From NCBI GenBank assembly GCA_002897115.2, contig BCIH01000007.1, positions 545,416-609,415 of the forward strand: a DNA stretch of 64,000 bases, read 5' to 3'. Shown in pieces: positions 35,639 to 47,095 of this stretch; position 1 is the stretch's first letter; each line of letters starts with the position of its first letter. The position numbers and the translations under genes are program-made. The DNA comes from Prototheca cutis. Taxonomy: Eukaryota; Chlorophyta; Trebouxiophyceae; Chlorellales; Chlorellaceae. Below the pieces are notes generated by a model. It saw only the letters and a list, made by a program, of their open reading frames with translations. It did not search any database and was not told the DNA's origin.

Positions 35639-36007
35639 ATGGCCCCCGTCGCAAGCAAGAAGCCGGTGTCGGCCAAGAAGCCCGCCGACAAGAAGCCCGC
35701 CGGCGACAAGAAGAAGGCCACCAAGAAGTCTGTGGAGTCNTACAAGCTCTACATCTTCAAGGTGCTGAAGCAGGTGCACCCGGACACCGGCATCTCCTCC
35801 AAGGCGATCACCATCCTGAACTCGTTCATCGTCGACATGTTCGACAAGATCGCCAGCCAGGCCGCCCAGCTGTCCCGCGTGAACAAGAAGCCCACCCTGA
35901 CCAGCCGCGAGATCCAGACCGCCGTGCGCCTGGTCCTGCCTGGCGAGCTGGCCAAGCACGCCGTGTCCGAGGGCACCAAGGCCGTGACCAAGTTCACCTC
36001 CGCCTGA
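35639..36007 (+). CDS. H2B: Histone H2B
   Basis: Intronless, 122 aa, core nucleosome protein. The N-terminal tail is Lys/Ala/Pro-rich ([20 protein letters not shown]), followed by the canonical fold: [57 protein letters not shown] and the end [12 protein letters not shown], which keeps the lysine normally ubiquitinated by BRE1-type ligases. A gap of unknown true length starts three bases after the stop, so its 3' signal is missing. Confidence 0.98.
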   Translation: MAPVASKKPVSAKKPADKKPAGDKKKATKKSVEXYKLYIFKVLKQVHPDTGISSKAITILNSFIVDMFDKIASQAAQLSRVNKKPTLTSREIQTAVRLVLPGELAKHAVSEGTKAVTKFTSA

Positions 36008-36010
36008 GCG

Positions 36011-36040
36011 NNNNNNNNNNNNNNNNNNNNNNNNNNNNNN
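36011..36040. other. Assembly gap
   Basis: Thirty Ns between the convergent H2B and H3 genes. It hides both 3' ends and possibly inverted identical hairpins that defeat assembly. Confidence 0.99.
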
Positions 36041-36061
36041 AAGATGTGGAGCAGTAGGCAC

Positions 36062-37109
<1,048 letters not shown>

Positions 37110-37110
37110 G

Positions 37111-37129
37111 CAGTCCTCTTTTAGGACTG
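37111..37129 (+). terminator. Hairpin directly after H4
   Basis: CAGTCCT and AGGACTG form a 7-bp stem with a CTTTT loop, starting one base after the H4 stop codon. Confidence 0.55.
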
Positions 37130-37156
37130 TCTGTTGCCCTCCTACCCACAACATCT

Positions 37157-37172
37157 GGTGTTATTGAACACC
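37157..37172 (+). terminator. Histone 3' palindrome after H4
   Basis: GGTGTT-attg-AACACC, 47 nt after the H4 stop. Stem identical to the one after H2A and at nearly the same distance. Confidence 0.7.
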
Positions 37173-37642
37173 ACCTTTTACATGGAAATGTTGATCAACC
37201 CTGTGCTGGACATGGAGCTGGTTGCGGTTGATCCAGAACAGGAAGGGACTTTGGGGCAATCCTAGATGTATTCACAAATGGGCCAGTAGATGGCGAGACA
37301 GTTTGGGGCGGTGCCTTGCCGGGAACCCTGCACAGTTGTCATACAAGTGCTTCAAAGGAGTAGGCATGGTTGAAAGTGCTGGAAATTGGCACAGCTGCCT
37401 ACTGTAATGATGATATAGAACAGCTGCATGCAACGATACGAGGGTGATCTCTGACGCGCAAGGCTGTTGCGGCAGCCAGAACCAGGCGGGCCCAGCGCCC
37501 TCCCCAGATCGCAGCAGGGCGCAGCACGGCATTTCGCACTGCAAATTTCACTGGGGTGGGAGCTGTTGTTCACAGGGCCATATCCAACCGCATCAAACAG
37601 ATCGAATGCAATATGAAATAGTTGCATGCTTGATCTGTAAGA
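37173..37642. other. Intergenic H4-WEE1
   Basis: About 470 bp with no gene recognised; it should contain the WEE1 promoter. Confidence 0.5.
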
Positions 37643-39779
37643 ATGCTGCTGTTCGCGAGCCAGGAAAACATGGCCTCGGGCCAGCTGGCGAACCCCTTCA
37701 GTGCGATGAGCCTGGAGAGCCAGGCATCGCAGGACGGCATGCGCGCCAGACCGGTCGCATGCAGGGCCCCGCCTACCTTCGACGGGAGCCAGCCCATGTC
37801 TTTGGCATCACAGAACGAAGCGCCGTGCACCCAGGACTATATCACCCCCGTGGATCAGTTCACAGCAACGGGGCCCCAGGGCCTCCGACCGGGGCCCTCG
37901 CCCGCCCAGCTCTCTCCAAACAGAATGAAACGCGCCAGGAGGGTTGGGGAAGGTGAGNGGACTCGNTATGAGACGGGGGGTATATGTTTGAATGTTTCTG
38001 CTCCCCTTCCCTCCATTCGGCAGCAGCCAGGCTCGGCCTAGGTTGGTGGGCACAAGTTTCTGATCGGCACCATCCTCGCCGTCGGCGCTTGAGCGCCTCT
38101 GGGCGTGTGTGTGTGTGTGTGTGTGTGACAGTACGCCTTGCGAACGAACATGCAGGATCTCCCAACGGTGCATCTGCTCATGAGCGCCCACAGCGCCTGG
38201 TTCGCATCCGGTCGCCGCCGTGCTACCGCTGCATCTTCCGCGAGGCGGATGCCGAATCCAGCTATGCGGACTGGGCATTGCACCGTGGCTCGGCCTCACA
38301 GCCTTCCTCCCGCATGCGGTGAGGAGCTTGGGGGTTATTGGCAAACCTGGGGGGTCGGGCATGCCTTGCGGCCATGACCCCATGCCCGCCCAACCTTCCA
38401 TCACCACCACTGTGCTCTCCCCAGCTGNCACACACACAAAACAATAACACGCAAATGTAGGCTTGACTTTAAGGAGCTGGGTCTGCTTGGCCAGGGTGCT
38501 TTTTCCAAGGTCTTCCGNGTGCGGCACCGCCTGGACGGGCGCGAGTACGCAATCAAGCGCAGCCTGCGCGGCGTGCGGCCCGGCACGCCCCCGCACGCCC
38601 AGTTCTTGCGTGAAGCACAGGTGCTCGCGGCGCTGGAGCCGCACCCCTGTGTCGTTCGGTACCACGGCGCGTGGGCCGAGCCCGCGCCCGAGAGCGGTGG
38701 TGGTGGAGCTGCAGGTCCTGGCGGTGATGCCTGCATGCACACGTATCTTGTGCTGGAGCGGTGCGAGGTGAGCCTGGCAGCCCACCTGGCACTNAGCGGG
38801 GAGCCACCGAGGGCAGAAACCCTGGCGGCCGTGCTGCGTGCTTTGGCCTCTGCGCTGGCACATGTCCACGCTGCCGGGGTCGCGCACCTGGACNTCAAGC
38901 CCGACAACATCTATCTCTGCGGCGAAGGNCCCGACACGCGGTACAAGCTGGGTGATTTCGGCCAGGCTGTGCGCGTNGCTCGCGACGGGGCGGCGGCCGA
39001 CTGCCCTGAGGGCACGTGCTGCGCCGTCGACGAGGGAGACTGCAGGTCCGATTGCTGTTTTGGGCTTTTTGGATTCTTTTAATTTTTTTTCANTCTGATG
39101 TTGGGGCTGTGGGATTAGTGATGGGTTTCTTTTCCCCTTCCCCCCGTGGNACAGANAAACACGTCCNNCCACAGGGAAGAAAACTGCCGACAACTCCCTC
39201 TCCCNNCAAAAAACAGGTACATGTCGGCNGAACTGATGCAAGGGGACCAGTCTGATCTGCGTGCAGCGGACCTGTTTGCGCTGGGGGCTACTGCGCTGCA
39301 AATGGCGACGGGAGAGGAGCCTCCCAGAGGGGGCCCGGCCTATCACGCGCTGCGTGAGGGACGGCTGCCCCTGCTGCCGGCCGTGCCAGTCGGCATCGCC
39401 CGCATCATCAAGTGCGCGATTTTCTTTCTTTTTTGCGTTTGTTTGTTATTTCGGAGTCGCGGGGGGGGGGGGGGAATTCCCAACAGTTTACTGTCCCAAT
39501 CTACAGATCCAATCATGGTCACAGAGAACACACTACCTCTACCACCACGACACTCAAAATAATGGCAGGGCATTGATGCACCCAGACCCACGGGAGCGGC
39601 CGCCGGCGGCCAAAGTTGCGGACATGACTGCGCTGGGAGGGAGCGGCACCACAGGCGCGGGGTCTCCCGGCGCGAGTGGACGCGGCAGTGCCTCTCCGGC
39701 GCCCGCCATGACCCAGCAGCCGGTGGCAGCAGGAGGGCCGCAGTACAGCGGCCTGGTACTGCAGCGGAGCAAGCGCTGA
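37643..39779 (+). CDS. WEE1: WEE1 cell-cycle kinase
   Basis: Five exons: 37643-37952, 38156-38318, 38461-39045, 39217-39411 and 39569-39779 (487 aa). WEE1 phosphorylates the ATP-site tyrosine of cyclin-dependent kinases and delays mitosis during replication stress. The kinase domain has the loop GLLGQGAFSKVF, YAIKRSLRG, the WEE1-type catalytic motif HLD-KPDNIYL, LGDFGQAVR, and the diagnostic EGDCRYMSAELMQGD in place of the APE block, then ADLFALGATALQMATG and MHPDPRERPP. The N-terminal part has a conserved-looking SPPCYRCIFREAD segment and is otherwise low complexity. A Gly/Ser/Pro-rich tail of about 55 residues follows. Single Ns fall in several codons, including the one between HLD and KPDN. 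An ATG at 37670 (MASGQLANPF) is an alternative start. Confidence 0.93.
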
Positions 39780-40336
39780 GTGAGGTTGTACGGGTGTCGG
39801 CATGACCTTGGCGTGAATGTGGCAGGGCGTGTGACCTGTGGACAGGTGATCACATGGCGGCGCGTGACAACAATAAAGGCCGACGGCAGCCTCTCCCTCT
39901 CCCCAACCCTCCAAGCCACGTGGTGGTGTCCTTTCTGTTGCTTGATTTCATTTGATTGTCGCAGGCAAGGCCATGGTCTGTTGCCGGGCTTTCGGCCGTG
40001 CCTGTTGGGTCCGCAGGTATCCGGGCCTCGCGAAACCCGTGCTGCTCGCAGTGTTTCCGCTGCCCTTGTCACAGACGCAGAGTGGGTGGAAGTTTGTTCC
40101 AAAGATGACCTGGGTCCCACGCAGCAGTGTGGTGACCCATGTTGCTCGACTTCCGCACTCCCCTCTTTCTCTCTGCAGCATTCCCTCGCTTTGCCTCGTC
40201 CCCCTAACCCCATGCTGCGTGCGCTGTGAATGCCCGCTTTGTATGCGCCGGCTTCGTCGCAGGCACAGCACAGCATTGCAACGGAGGGGAGCATCTTTGC
40301 GCAGGGCAAAGGTCATTGACCCTGCCAAACAAACGC
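39780..40336. other. Intergenic, convergent
   Basis: About 560 bp between the WEE1 and GNAT stop codons. No gene seen; open frames on the plus strand look like 3' UTR. Confidence 0.45.
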
Positions 40337-41067
40337 TCAGCCGCCGCAGCGCCTCAGCTTGTCGCAGTCGAGGCGCAGTACCAGGGCGTCCGAGCCGTCG
40401 GCGTAGTACCGCGGTCGTCGGCCCAGCTCGACGGCGCCCAGCGTCGCGTACAGCGCCCTTGCCGGAGAGTTTCTCGCCGAGACGTCAAACGTCAGCGCCG
40501 TTCTGCGCGGGTGTCGCTCGCAGAGCGCGCCCAGCAGGGCGGTGGCGATGCCACGGCGGCGGACCGGCGGGGCGACGCCCAGCATCATCACGTCCAGCTG
40601 CCGCTCGGCAGCAATGTCCCAGGCACAGACCCAGCCCAGAATCTGGGGTGTCGCCGCTGCCTCTGGGGAGCACAGCGAAGCAACCAGCACTGTCGCCAGG
40701 GGGTCTGTTGTCTCAGCCTGCAGCGTGATTTTGGCCAGGAGGATGTGCTGAGGTGAGGACAGCTCTAAACTGTGGTTGCCGGCTTGCAACACAAACATTG
40801 CATGCATCCATTCGCAATCGTCGTATTCCCTGCAGGCTACATGCAGCCCATGCAATTGATCCGTGCCCACTAGGCGGCCATCGACATCAAAGCATAAAAC
40901 ATGTGCACTCTCCCCAGCAAGCAACCAACCGCAGCATCGCAGACGCACATAGATAGCGTCGGCACTCCAGGCGGCGCCGGCATCCTGCAGGGCAGCCATG
41001 TGCGGCACATCACGCCCACTGGCCCTGCGNATGACGTAGTCCAGTGCAGCGAGATNCAGCGCGCAGG
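40337..41067 (-). CDS. GNAT-family N-acetyltransferase (RimI-like)
   Basis: The C-terminal half is clear: LGWVCAWDIAAERQLDVMMLGVAP, then the acetyl-CoA-binding motif A (VRRRGIATALLGAL), a beta strand with LTFDVSARNSPARALYATLGA and the closing RRPRYYADGSDALVLRLD. This is the pattern of RimI/NAA-type enzymes that acetylate protein N-termini or small amines. Upstream in the same frame, VIRRASGRDVPHMAALQDA fits the first strand and helix of the fold. The sequence between about 40945 and 40790 does not fit and is probably an intron, although the frame stays open through it. The true start lies above 41035, in an exon I could not fix; a plastid or mitochondrial leader is possible. Confidence 0.7.
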
Positions 41068-42187
41068 CCTGCAGTCACGGGTGCGCAGCCTGTGATGAGC
41101 ACTGGACTCAGGTCTGCTTTTAGCCCGGCAGTCTCTTGATAGGTACCATCCACGGATTCCCAGCGTGCCAATGCCAGTGCCCGTCTCTTCCCTAGTTTCT
41201 CAAGCAATCAACATACCTTATCTGCTGCACCCCGTCGCTCGGAGCAACGGAGCACACAGTGGCGTGCCGGGTGCGGTGGTCCACACCTANTCAAACTGAG
41301 CCGTCCGGGATGCGCAGGGCCCCTCGGAAGGCCGGCACCCGGAGGCCCAAATCTCGGGCGGTCCGTCTGACCAAGCCGGCTAGGCTCTGGCGTACCTGGC
41401 ATCATTCAGCAAAAGAACGAGTAGGTAAAAATCTGTTGTGTGCCAGGGGCCTAGCAAATAAAATGGTTCAACCCTTGTTGAGGGAGGCAGTGACGAAGCA
41501 CAGGCCATATGTTCCATATCAATTATGGTCGCGGAAGGTGAGGCAACGTGCAGTCCGCAGCCATCTTCTGACTGGTATGTTTTATCTTGGCACCATGCGG
41601 CAATTGAGTTCCACGGGTGCGGAAAGCAAGTGCTTGACTAGCGCCGGATTCTTGTTGCAGGGCAGGGCGGCAGGGCAGGCGGCATCGGAACGTGTCCCCC
41701 CAATGATGGGCGCCATCCCAACCCCGGTGATGATTCTGTCCGGCACACGCCCCCATTGCGGACGCCTACCTTGCAACGCGCAGCTCATCAGACGCATCCG
41801 CTGCTCATGGACACTGTCCGAGCGACGTGCGGTCGCCCATGAGCGACGGCCCCAATTGGGTTCAGCCGAGGAGATGAGAGAAAGTTCGAGCCTGTGGGCT
41901 GGCTCGAACTATTGTTGTGAGCTACGTCATGGCTCGAGATTCTTCATCAGAGTGACCGCCAGGAACACGACAAGACGGGGCTATCAGTCGTGCCTGTGCG
42001 CGCCGTCCTGCCTAAACTAGTCTGGCTAGGGCGCGAGGAGCACCCCCCGGCTCGCATTTGTTGTTTAATTGACTAATGGGGTTGGGGGCCTTTGTCTTCC
42101 ATCTGCAGCAGCTGGCCGGAACCGAACGCGTCCACTGAGCAAAAATACTATCCTTGCCTACAACACGCAGTCGTTCTATGAGCCGAC
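41068..42187. other. Region without a supported gene
   Basis: Holds the unresolved 5' end of the GNAT gene and the promoter of the J-protein. A 253-codon open frame at 41259-42020 on the plus strand has biased, arginine-rich composition with no domain and is left out. Confidence 0.4.
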
Positions 42188-42958
42188 ATGCGTGATCCGT
42201 GGTCGGCCCTGGGGATCTCCCGGGGGGCCTCCCGGCAGCAGGTGACCTGGAAGGCATGGCTTGCTTCGCTTCCGCACGAGCAGGATTGAAGAACCTGGCA
42301 TGTATTTCTCCTATTTGGACATACCTTTGCCGCAGATCAAGGAGGCATACAGACGCCTGGCTCTAAAGTGCCACCCGGACTTGTGCGAGGTGAGCGCCAG
42401 GGCGGAAGCGGAAGTTCAGTTCAAGATCATCAACGAAGCCCGCACCCAGCTGCTCACTTCGGCCGGTGAGTTGTACTTTCGGAGTGATATGGTGTGATGT
42501 ACTGTGTTGATAGAAAGATGCTGGAGCGAGGGCATGCGTGGTGTGGTGGCCCACATGCACCCGCATGGCAACAGTTGGATGGCCCCAGCCAGACCTGGGC
42601 TGAGTATGCTTGCCGCCGACACCAATCCACCTGCCCCGCAGGCGGCGCTCGGCACAGGGCCTATGCCTCGAGCAAGTACACAGGTGCGACCGGNGCGGCA
42701 GGAGCCGGCACGGAAGGCCAGGCGTTTAGCAATGGTTTCTTAGCTGCCATTTTGTCCTTCCCCCTGATCCTCACGGGCGTGTGGATGAGCCGGACGATGC
42801 CCGGCTCAATAGAGGCCACCTGGCGGCACCACGGGATCATGCAGCGGCCAGTCAATCCCTACCTGCGCGAGGACCTCGAGCCACGGGTGAAGAGCCGGTT
42901 CAGAGAGACCGTGGAAGCGGGTCAAGAGCCTGCCACCGTGGCGCCCCATGCTGCCTGA
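42188..42958 (+). CDS. Small J-domain protein with C-terminal membrane span
   Basis: Three exons: 42188-42241, 42336-42465 and 42642-42958 (166 aa). The J-domain is N-terminal: MRDPWSALGISRGASRQQ, then IKEAYRRLALKCHPDLC with the HPD motif that stimulates Hsp70 ATPase, and FKIINEARTQLL. No Gly/Phe region or cysteine-rich zinc domain, so type III. Residues about 95-115 (FSNGFLAAILSFPLILTGVW) form a membrane span, followed by about 50 polar residues. It would recruit an Hsp70 to a membrane; which organelle is not evident, as there is no leader before the J-domain. All three junctions agree in phase. Confidence 0.88.
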
Positions 42959-43463
42959 AGCAGCAGAATCCCTTTCATTTGGTGGTTGTAGTGGGGAACA
43001 AAAGCTGGGGCTTGCGGTCTCCAAACCATTGGCCTCCCGGCCCAACCTTGGCCCAAATGATCAGGTGTCCCCAGCCGTGTTGTATTTTGAATGCCCCTAT
43101 TCTTGACCTTCATCTACACTCCATCGTTTATGTATTCTCCAAGTTTGGCTCTCTGCTCTTTTTTATCATTGTTTCATTGCCCTCTGGCAGCAGTCTGTCA
43201 CATGTAGTCAGTTTGGTTGTAACCGTCGTCCGTCAATCAGTGGGGTTTGGCTGCTGGGAGCAATAATGCAAGAGGCAGGCAGCGCTGACAACAGCATTCT
43301 GATAACAGAACCCACATGCTTTCCAGCGGAGCATTTGCCAAGAGCGTAGTAGTGCTTTGAGCGTGTCTTGTGGGTAGAGTCCACATTGGCAGGAGTGGCA
43401 GAGCGTGTCGGCCGCCCTTCCCCGTCAGTCTGATGTGGTGTGTGGATCGCACAAGCAAATTCA
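42959..43463. other. Intergenic, nothing recognised
   Basis: About 500 bp between convergent genes; TGTAA on the plus strand near 43217 is too far from the J-protein stop to be assigned firmly. Confidence 0.4.
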
Positions 43464-45226
43464 TCACGATGCACGGACCGCCCGGCCACGCAGCCCTCTC
43501 CGTAGCGGCTGGCCGTCGGACGCAGTGACACCAGCACATGCAACAGCATTGGCCAGGGCCTGCGCTGTCACACTGCCCCGCTTTGTTGATTTCATTGTGA
43601 GCCCTGCGGGGGTGCGGCCTGGCTTGGTGACNCCGCCCAGTGCCGCCGTCGACAACCGCGTCTGCCGCCGGCCTGTCGATCCGTTTGCCTCGCTGGTAGT
43701 GGCAGCCATCTTCTTGGATGTGGAGGCCGGCGACGTGGATGCTTCCTGTGCATCCGCAGCCCTCTGAACAGCCTCGCTCTCGCGCCCCCGCGCAGATGCC
43801 TGGGGCGCGTCCGCTTCCAGTGCATGGGAGTCCAGCGCCGCCACCGAGGTGCCTGCGTGCTGTTCCCCTTCTGCCTCTGCCACGGTGTCGGCTGCGCCGT
43901 CCTTCTCGGCGGCTTCCAGGGCGGCAAGGGTACGGTCGGCCAGCTCGGTCGGCATCAACGGCAATGCAGCGCGGCGTGCCTCCGGGTGCAGGTTGTTGAG
44001 CACCAGGTAGTGCGCCACCGAGGCAAAACCCTCTGCGATGGCTCGCCTGTACAATGTCCCCGTGGGTGCCCAGCCCCGGCGCAGACGGTGGAAGGAGCAG
44101 TTGCACAGCCCGCGGCAGGAGGGGCAGCGCCAGGACGGGTCGGCGCGCGCCTCCTCCACGTGCTCCCCGTACCGCATGAACAGGCAGTCGCCGCAAAATA
44201 CGCCCTGCAGCGAGTTGCAGCAGCTGCAGGCCGTCCGCAGACCCAGCGTCTTTTGGCGGCACTGGTGGCACGTCTGGCCAGAGACCTTGTCGTAAATGCG
44301 GTTGCCATCCTTGTCATACCCGTCCTGAAACAGCTCCCAGGTCCGCGTGCTCTTGCCCAGAGCCTGCAGATGCTCGATGCCGTACACCTCCGCCTCCATG
44401 TTTTCTGTGGGTTGAGGGCTGGTTGGGAATGAACGAAGGGTTTGGCATGGACAGAGATTTCAGGGGTTGAGCAGGGCTCATCACTGTGATTCTGTAGCCC
44501 TGTTGCGGCAGTGGCAGCTCTCATCACAAGACATTCCAAGGAACACCGATCCAGCAAAGTCGCGTCACACCTTTGAGCAGGCGACGGTCATTTTTGCAAG
44601 AGTTCTCGTCCTCAAGCAGGCCGACACGGGCCAACTCCCGCTCGTTGTACACCACAGCAGGGTTTCCCGCCACACGGGCAGACCTGCATGGAGGGCCGGC
44701 GAGCAGGGGGTCCGGATGTGGCCCAACCGTCCGACAACGCGCCGGGGTCGATGCCCGCACCCATGAGGCGCACACAGGGAAGTGTACAAGGCACGCGGCA
44801 TCCCATGGACAAGGCGAGCATCCAGGCTGCACTTAGTCAAGAACGCTGGAGCCCTCCTCCCAACAGGGAAAACACGCAGCCCCTACCTCCTGGACACCAT
44901 GGAGCGCTCGCTAAAGTCGCGCTTCTTCCTCGGCTCGCGGTTCATGTAAACGCGCTTTGGCGCAAGCTGGGATTGCATCGTGGAAGCAGCCTGCGCATCA
45001 GAGTGGGCAGGACTAGGTCTGAGCAGGGTTCCAGGCACGGACAGCCCCCAGTCAGACAGCACCAGGTCGCATTGTCCGTTGGGCACGCGAACCCCCCTCC
45101 CCGGGTGGCGCCGAAGCCCGTACCCCTCGATTCTATGCTGCTTACCTCAAGCACGCCGAGACTTTCCATGCGAGCCTTGTTGGCTGCGATGCGCGCCTGG
45201 CGCTGGACCTCGTACTCGGACAGCAT
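43464..45226 (-). CDS. CDCA7-like zinc-finger protein (zf-4CXXC_R1)
   Basis: Four exons: 45226-45146, 44990-44887, 44683-44571 and 44404-43464 (412 aa). The fourth holds the family's four-CXXC zinc domain: WELFQDGYDKDGNRIYD, TCHQCRQKT, TACSCCN, FCGDCLFMRYGE, CPSCRGLCNCSFHR and KGWAPTGTLYR-type sequence (here RRGWAPTGTLYR). CDCA7 recruits the remodeller HELLS/DDM1 to hemimethylated DNA. The first exons give the plant-style N-terminus: YEVQRQARIAANKARMESLG, a basic APKRVYMNREP segment, RRSARVAGNPAVVYNERE. The C-terminal 170 residues are low complexity with Lys/Arg-rich ends. All four cysteine pairs are intact. The joins at 44683 (AG+G giving RRSARVAG) are supported by sense of the product as well as phase. 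Confidence 0.9.
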
Positions 45227-45597
45227 TGGGGCTGGGGTGGGTGGTGCCGTCCGCAGGTGCGCCTCGCGCCGCCGCGATCGTCAGAAATCAGAGACACGGT
45301 TCGCCGAGCAAAGAATTCAAACGAAAGTATAACAATGAATGGGCCAATGAGATGGCGATGAAGAATGCAGACGGCCTGTCAATGAATCGAGCTTCCGTTC
45401 CGCTGGGCTGAAAATTAAAAAAATTCAAAAAATCCTTCCGTCCACGTGGGTGCGAAACGGCCCGTTGGCCAGGTGTTTACTTTTGCCCTTCTTCTTCCAG
45501 ACCAAAATATTTGAGGGCAATTAAATGGCAAAGATAGATTCAATGAAATGCGGCAGTCCACCGGGCATGGCAGACTCTGCTGCCACCCCACAGGGCG

Positions 45598-46612
45598 TCA
45601 GCCTGTCAGGTCAACGGTGTCTCCCGGACGGAGGGCCGGCGTGCCAGCTGCCGCAGCGCGGAGCATGCACGCCTCACGCTCCCCCGAAAACGTGCAGGCC
45701 CGCCAGCGCTGCATGACGACCATGCGCGCCAGCGAAGCCGGGTGCGTGGACCGCCCGGCCCACTGACCGGTCGCGATCTCACGCAGCCACTGCACCAGCG
45801 CGGCGTTCGACAGCGCACCAACACGCCGCGTGCTCCTCACATACGCCTTGACCTGCGTGGGTTTTGCGTGGGGACGGGTGGTCCGTCCGATTCCTGCACT
45901 CCACAGCACACTCTTCTCGCCACACATGGGCAGGAGCGACCAACAGTTAGGCACACTTGCACGCGCGTCCATTCCCCCCACACCACGCACACAGAGGCAC
46001 CTCGTCCCAGTCGTCGCAGCAGAGACCCTCAGGTGATATGAACATGGGCTTGTTGTACATGCTGAGCTTGAAACTCCAGCCGGGTGCCGCGCTGAGGTCG
46101 TCCATGCCTCCCGCTTTCGTCTCTGGCACGGTAGGGCCCGGAGCTGCGGGCTGCGGGGCAGGCGCCTTGTCTTCCGGCTCACTGATGAGAAGAGTAGGCG
46201 AGCCATCCCGGTAGCGCTTCGGCCTGCCACCCGGTCCCGGCGAGTCTGCTGTTGATAGGGCCACGGGCCGGGTGGCGGGGCCCACGGGTGATGGACCGTT
46301 ACGGTGTGCCACAAACTTCCTGGGCGCGGCTTTGGTCTGGCCCTTCCTGGTGCTCCCCTTGCCCGACAGCCTGGGTCTGCCCTTGGAGTCGCTGGATCCG
46401 GGCTCGGCGGGGACCGCGCCCACTCGGGTGTCCAGGTACGCCCGGGCCCCAATGGTCACCACCAGATCGCGAGGCAGGGGCTCAATGGGGGAGCCCTGGG
46501 CCAGCCACTCCCGGGCAGCCTCGGCCTCGAGGGGGCCTGCCTCGCCCTCGAGAATCTCATCAAATGTCAGGACATCATCACTGAATGTCGGGACGGGGGT
46601 TGCAAGAGACAC
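45598..46612 (-). CDS. Unidentified protein, two exons
   Basis: Exons 46612-46001 and 45852-45598 (288 aa) join in phase 0 at CCDDWDE|VKAYVRSTRRVG. No family recognised. The N-terminal part starts MVSLATPVPTFSDDVLTFDE and is acidic; a Pro/Ser/Lys-rich linker follows; then GWSFKLSMYNKPMFISPEG, CCDDWDE and a compact helical C-terminus (SNAALVQWLREIATGQWAG, LARMVVMQRWRACTFSGERE). Open frame continues upstream of this ATG to 46768. If the intron is not removed, the first exon instead ends in a small cysteine-rich tail (CAWCGGNGRACKC), so the join should be confirmed. Confidence 0.55.
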
Positions 46613-47095
46613 CATGCTCGCTTCGCCGCGTACCAGCGGATTGTCGTGTCGTGTGGTCGTCACAAGGTGCCAGCCTTCATGGCGCTGCCCAACATGCGCC
46701 ACTGATGGGACCTGGACCGCTCTGCGTGCATGGATTACAGGGGACAGTACATACTCCCAGGGCTTCAATTTACAAGCTTTATGAGCGGATGGGATTTGGT
46801 CGTGATAACTTCATCCGCTCCGGTTGATCACGCCATACGAACGAGACCGGCTCCTGGTTAGGTTTTTTTGGGTTCTGCCTTGAGGTCTCCCCCAACTCTG
46901 CGTTCCATGGCGCAAACCCAGAGCAGAGCAGTTCCACTAGCCCCAGAGGATTTGAAGAACCTGGATTTCATGGCTCTTTTCAACTGGTGCCACGGCCACC
47001 TCAGTTGGATTACCCAAGCACAACCCTGTGCAGCAGACTGGTACAAAGATGAGTTTGAATACACGGCAGTCCTTCAGCACACACAATCTTTCTCA
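46613..47095. other. Intergenic, nothing recognised
   Basis: About 480 bp. A plus-strand frame from 46868 overlaps the next gene's coding exon antisense and is not credited. Confidence 0.4.

Noticed and set aside
41259..42020. 253-codon plus-strand frame between GNAT and J-protein genes
   Set aside because: Biased Arg/Ser composition, no domain, no supporting splice or promoter context.
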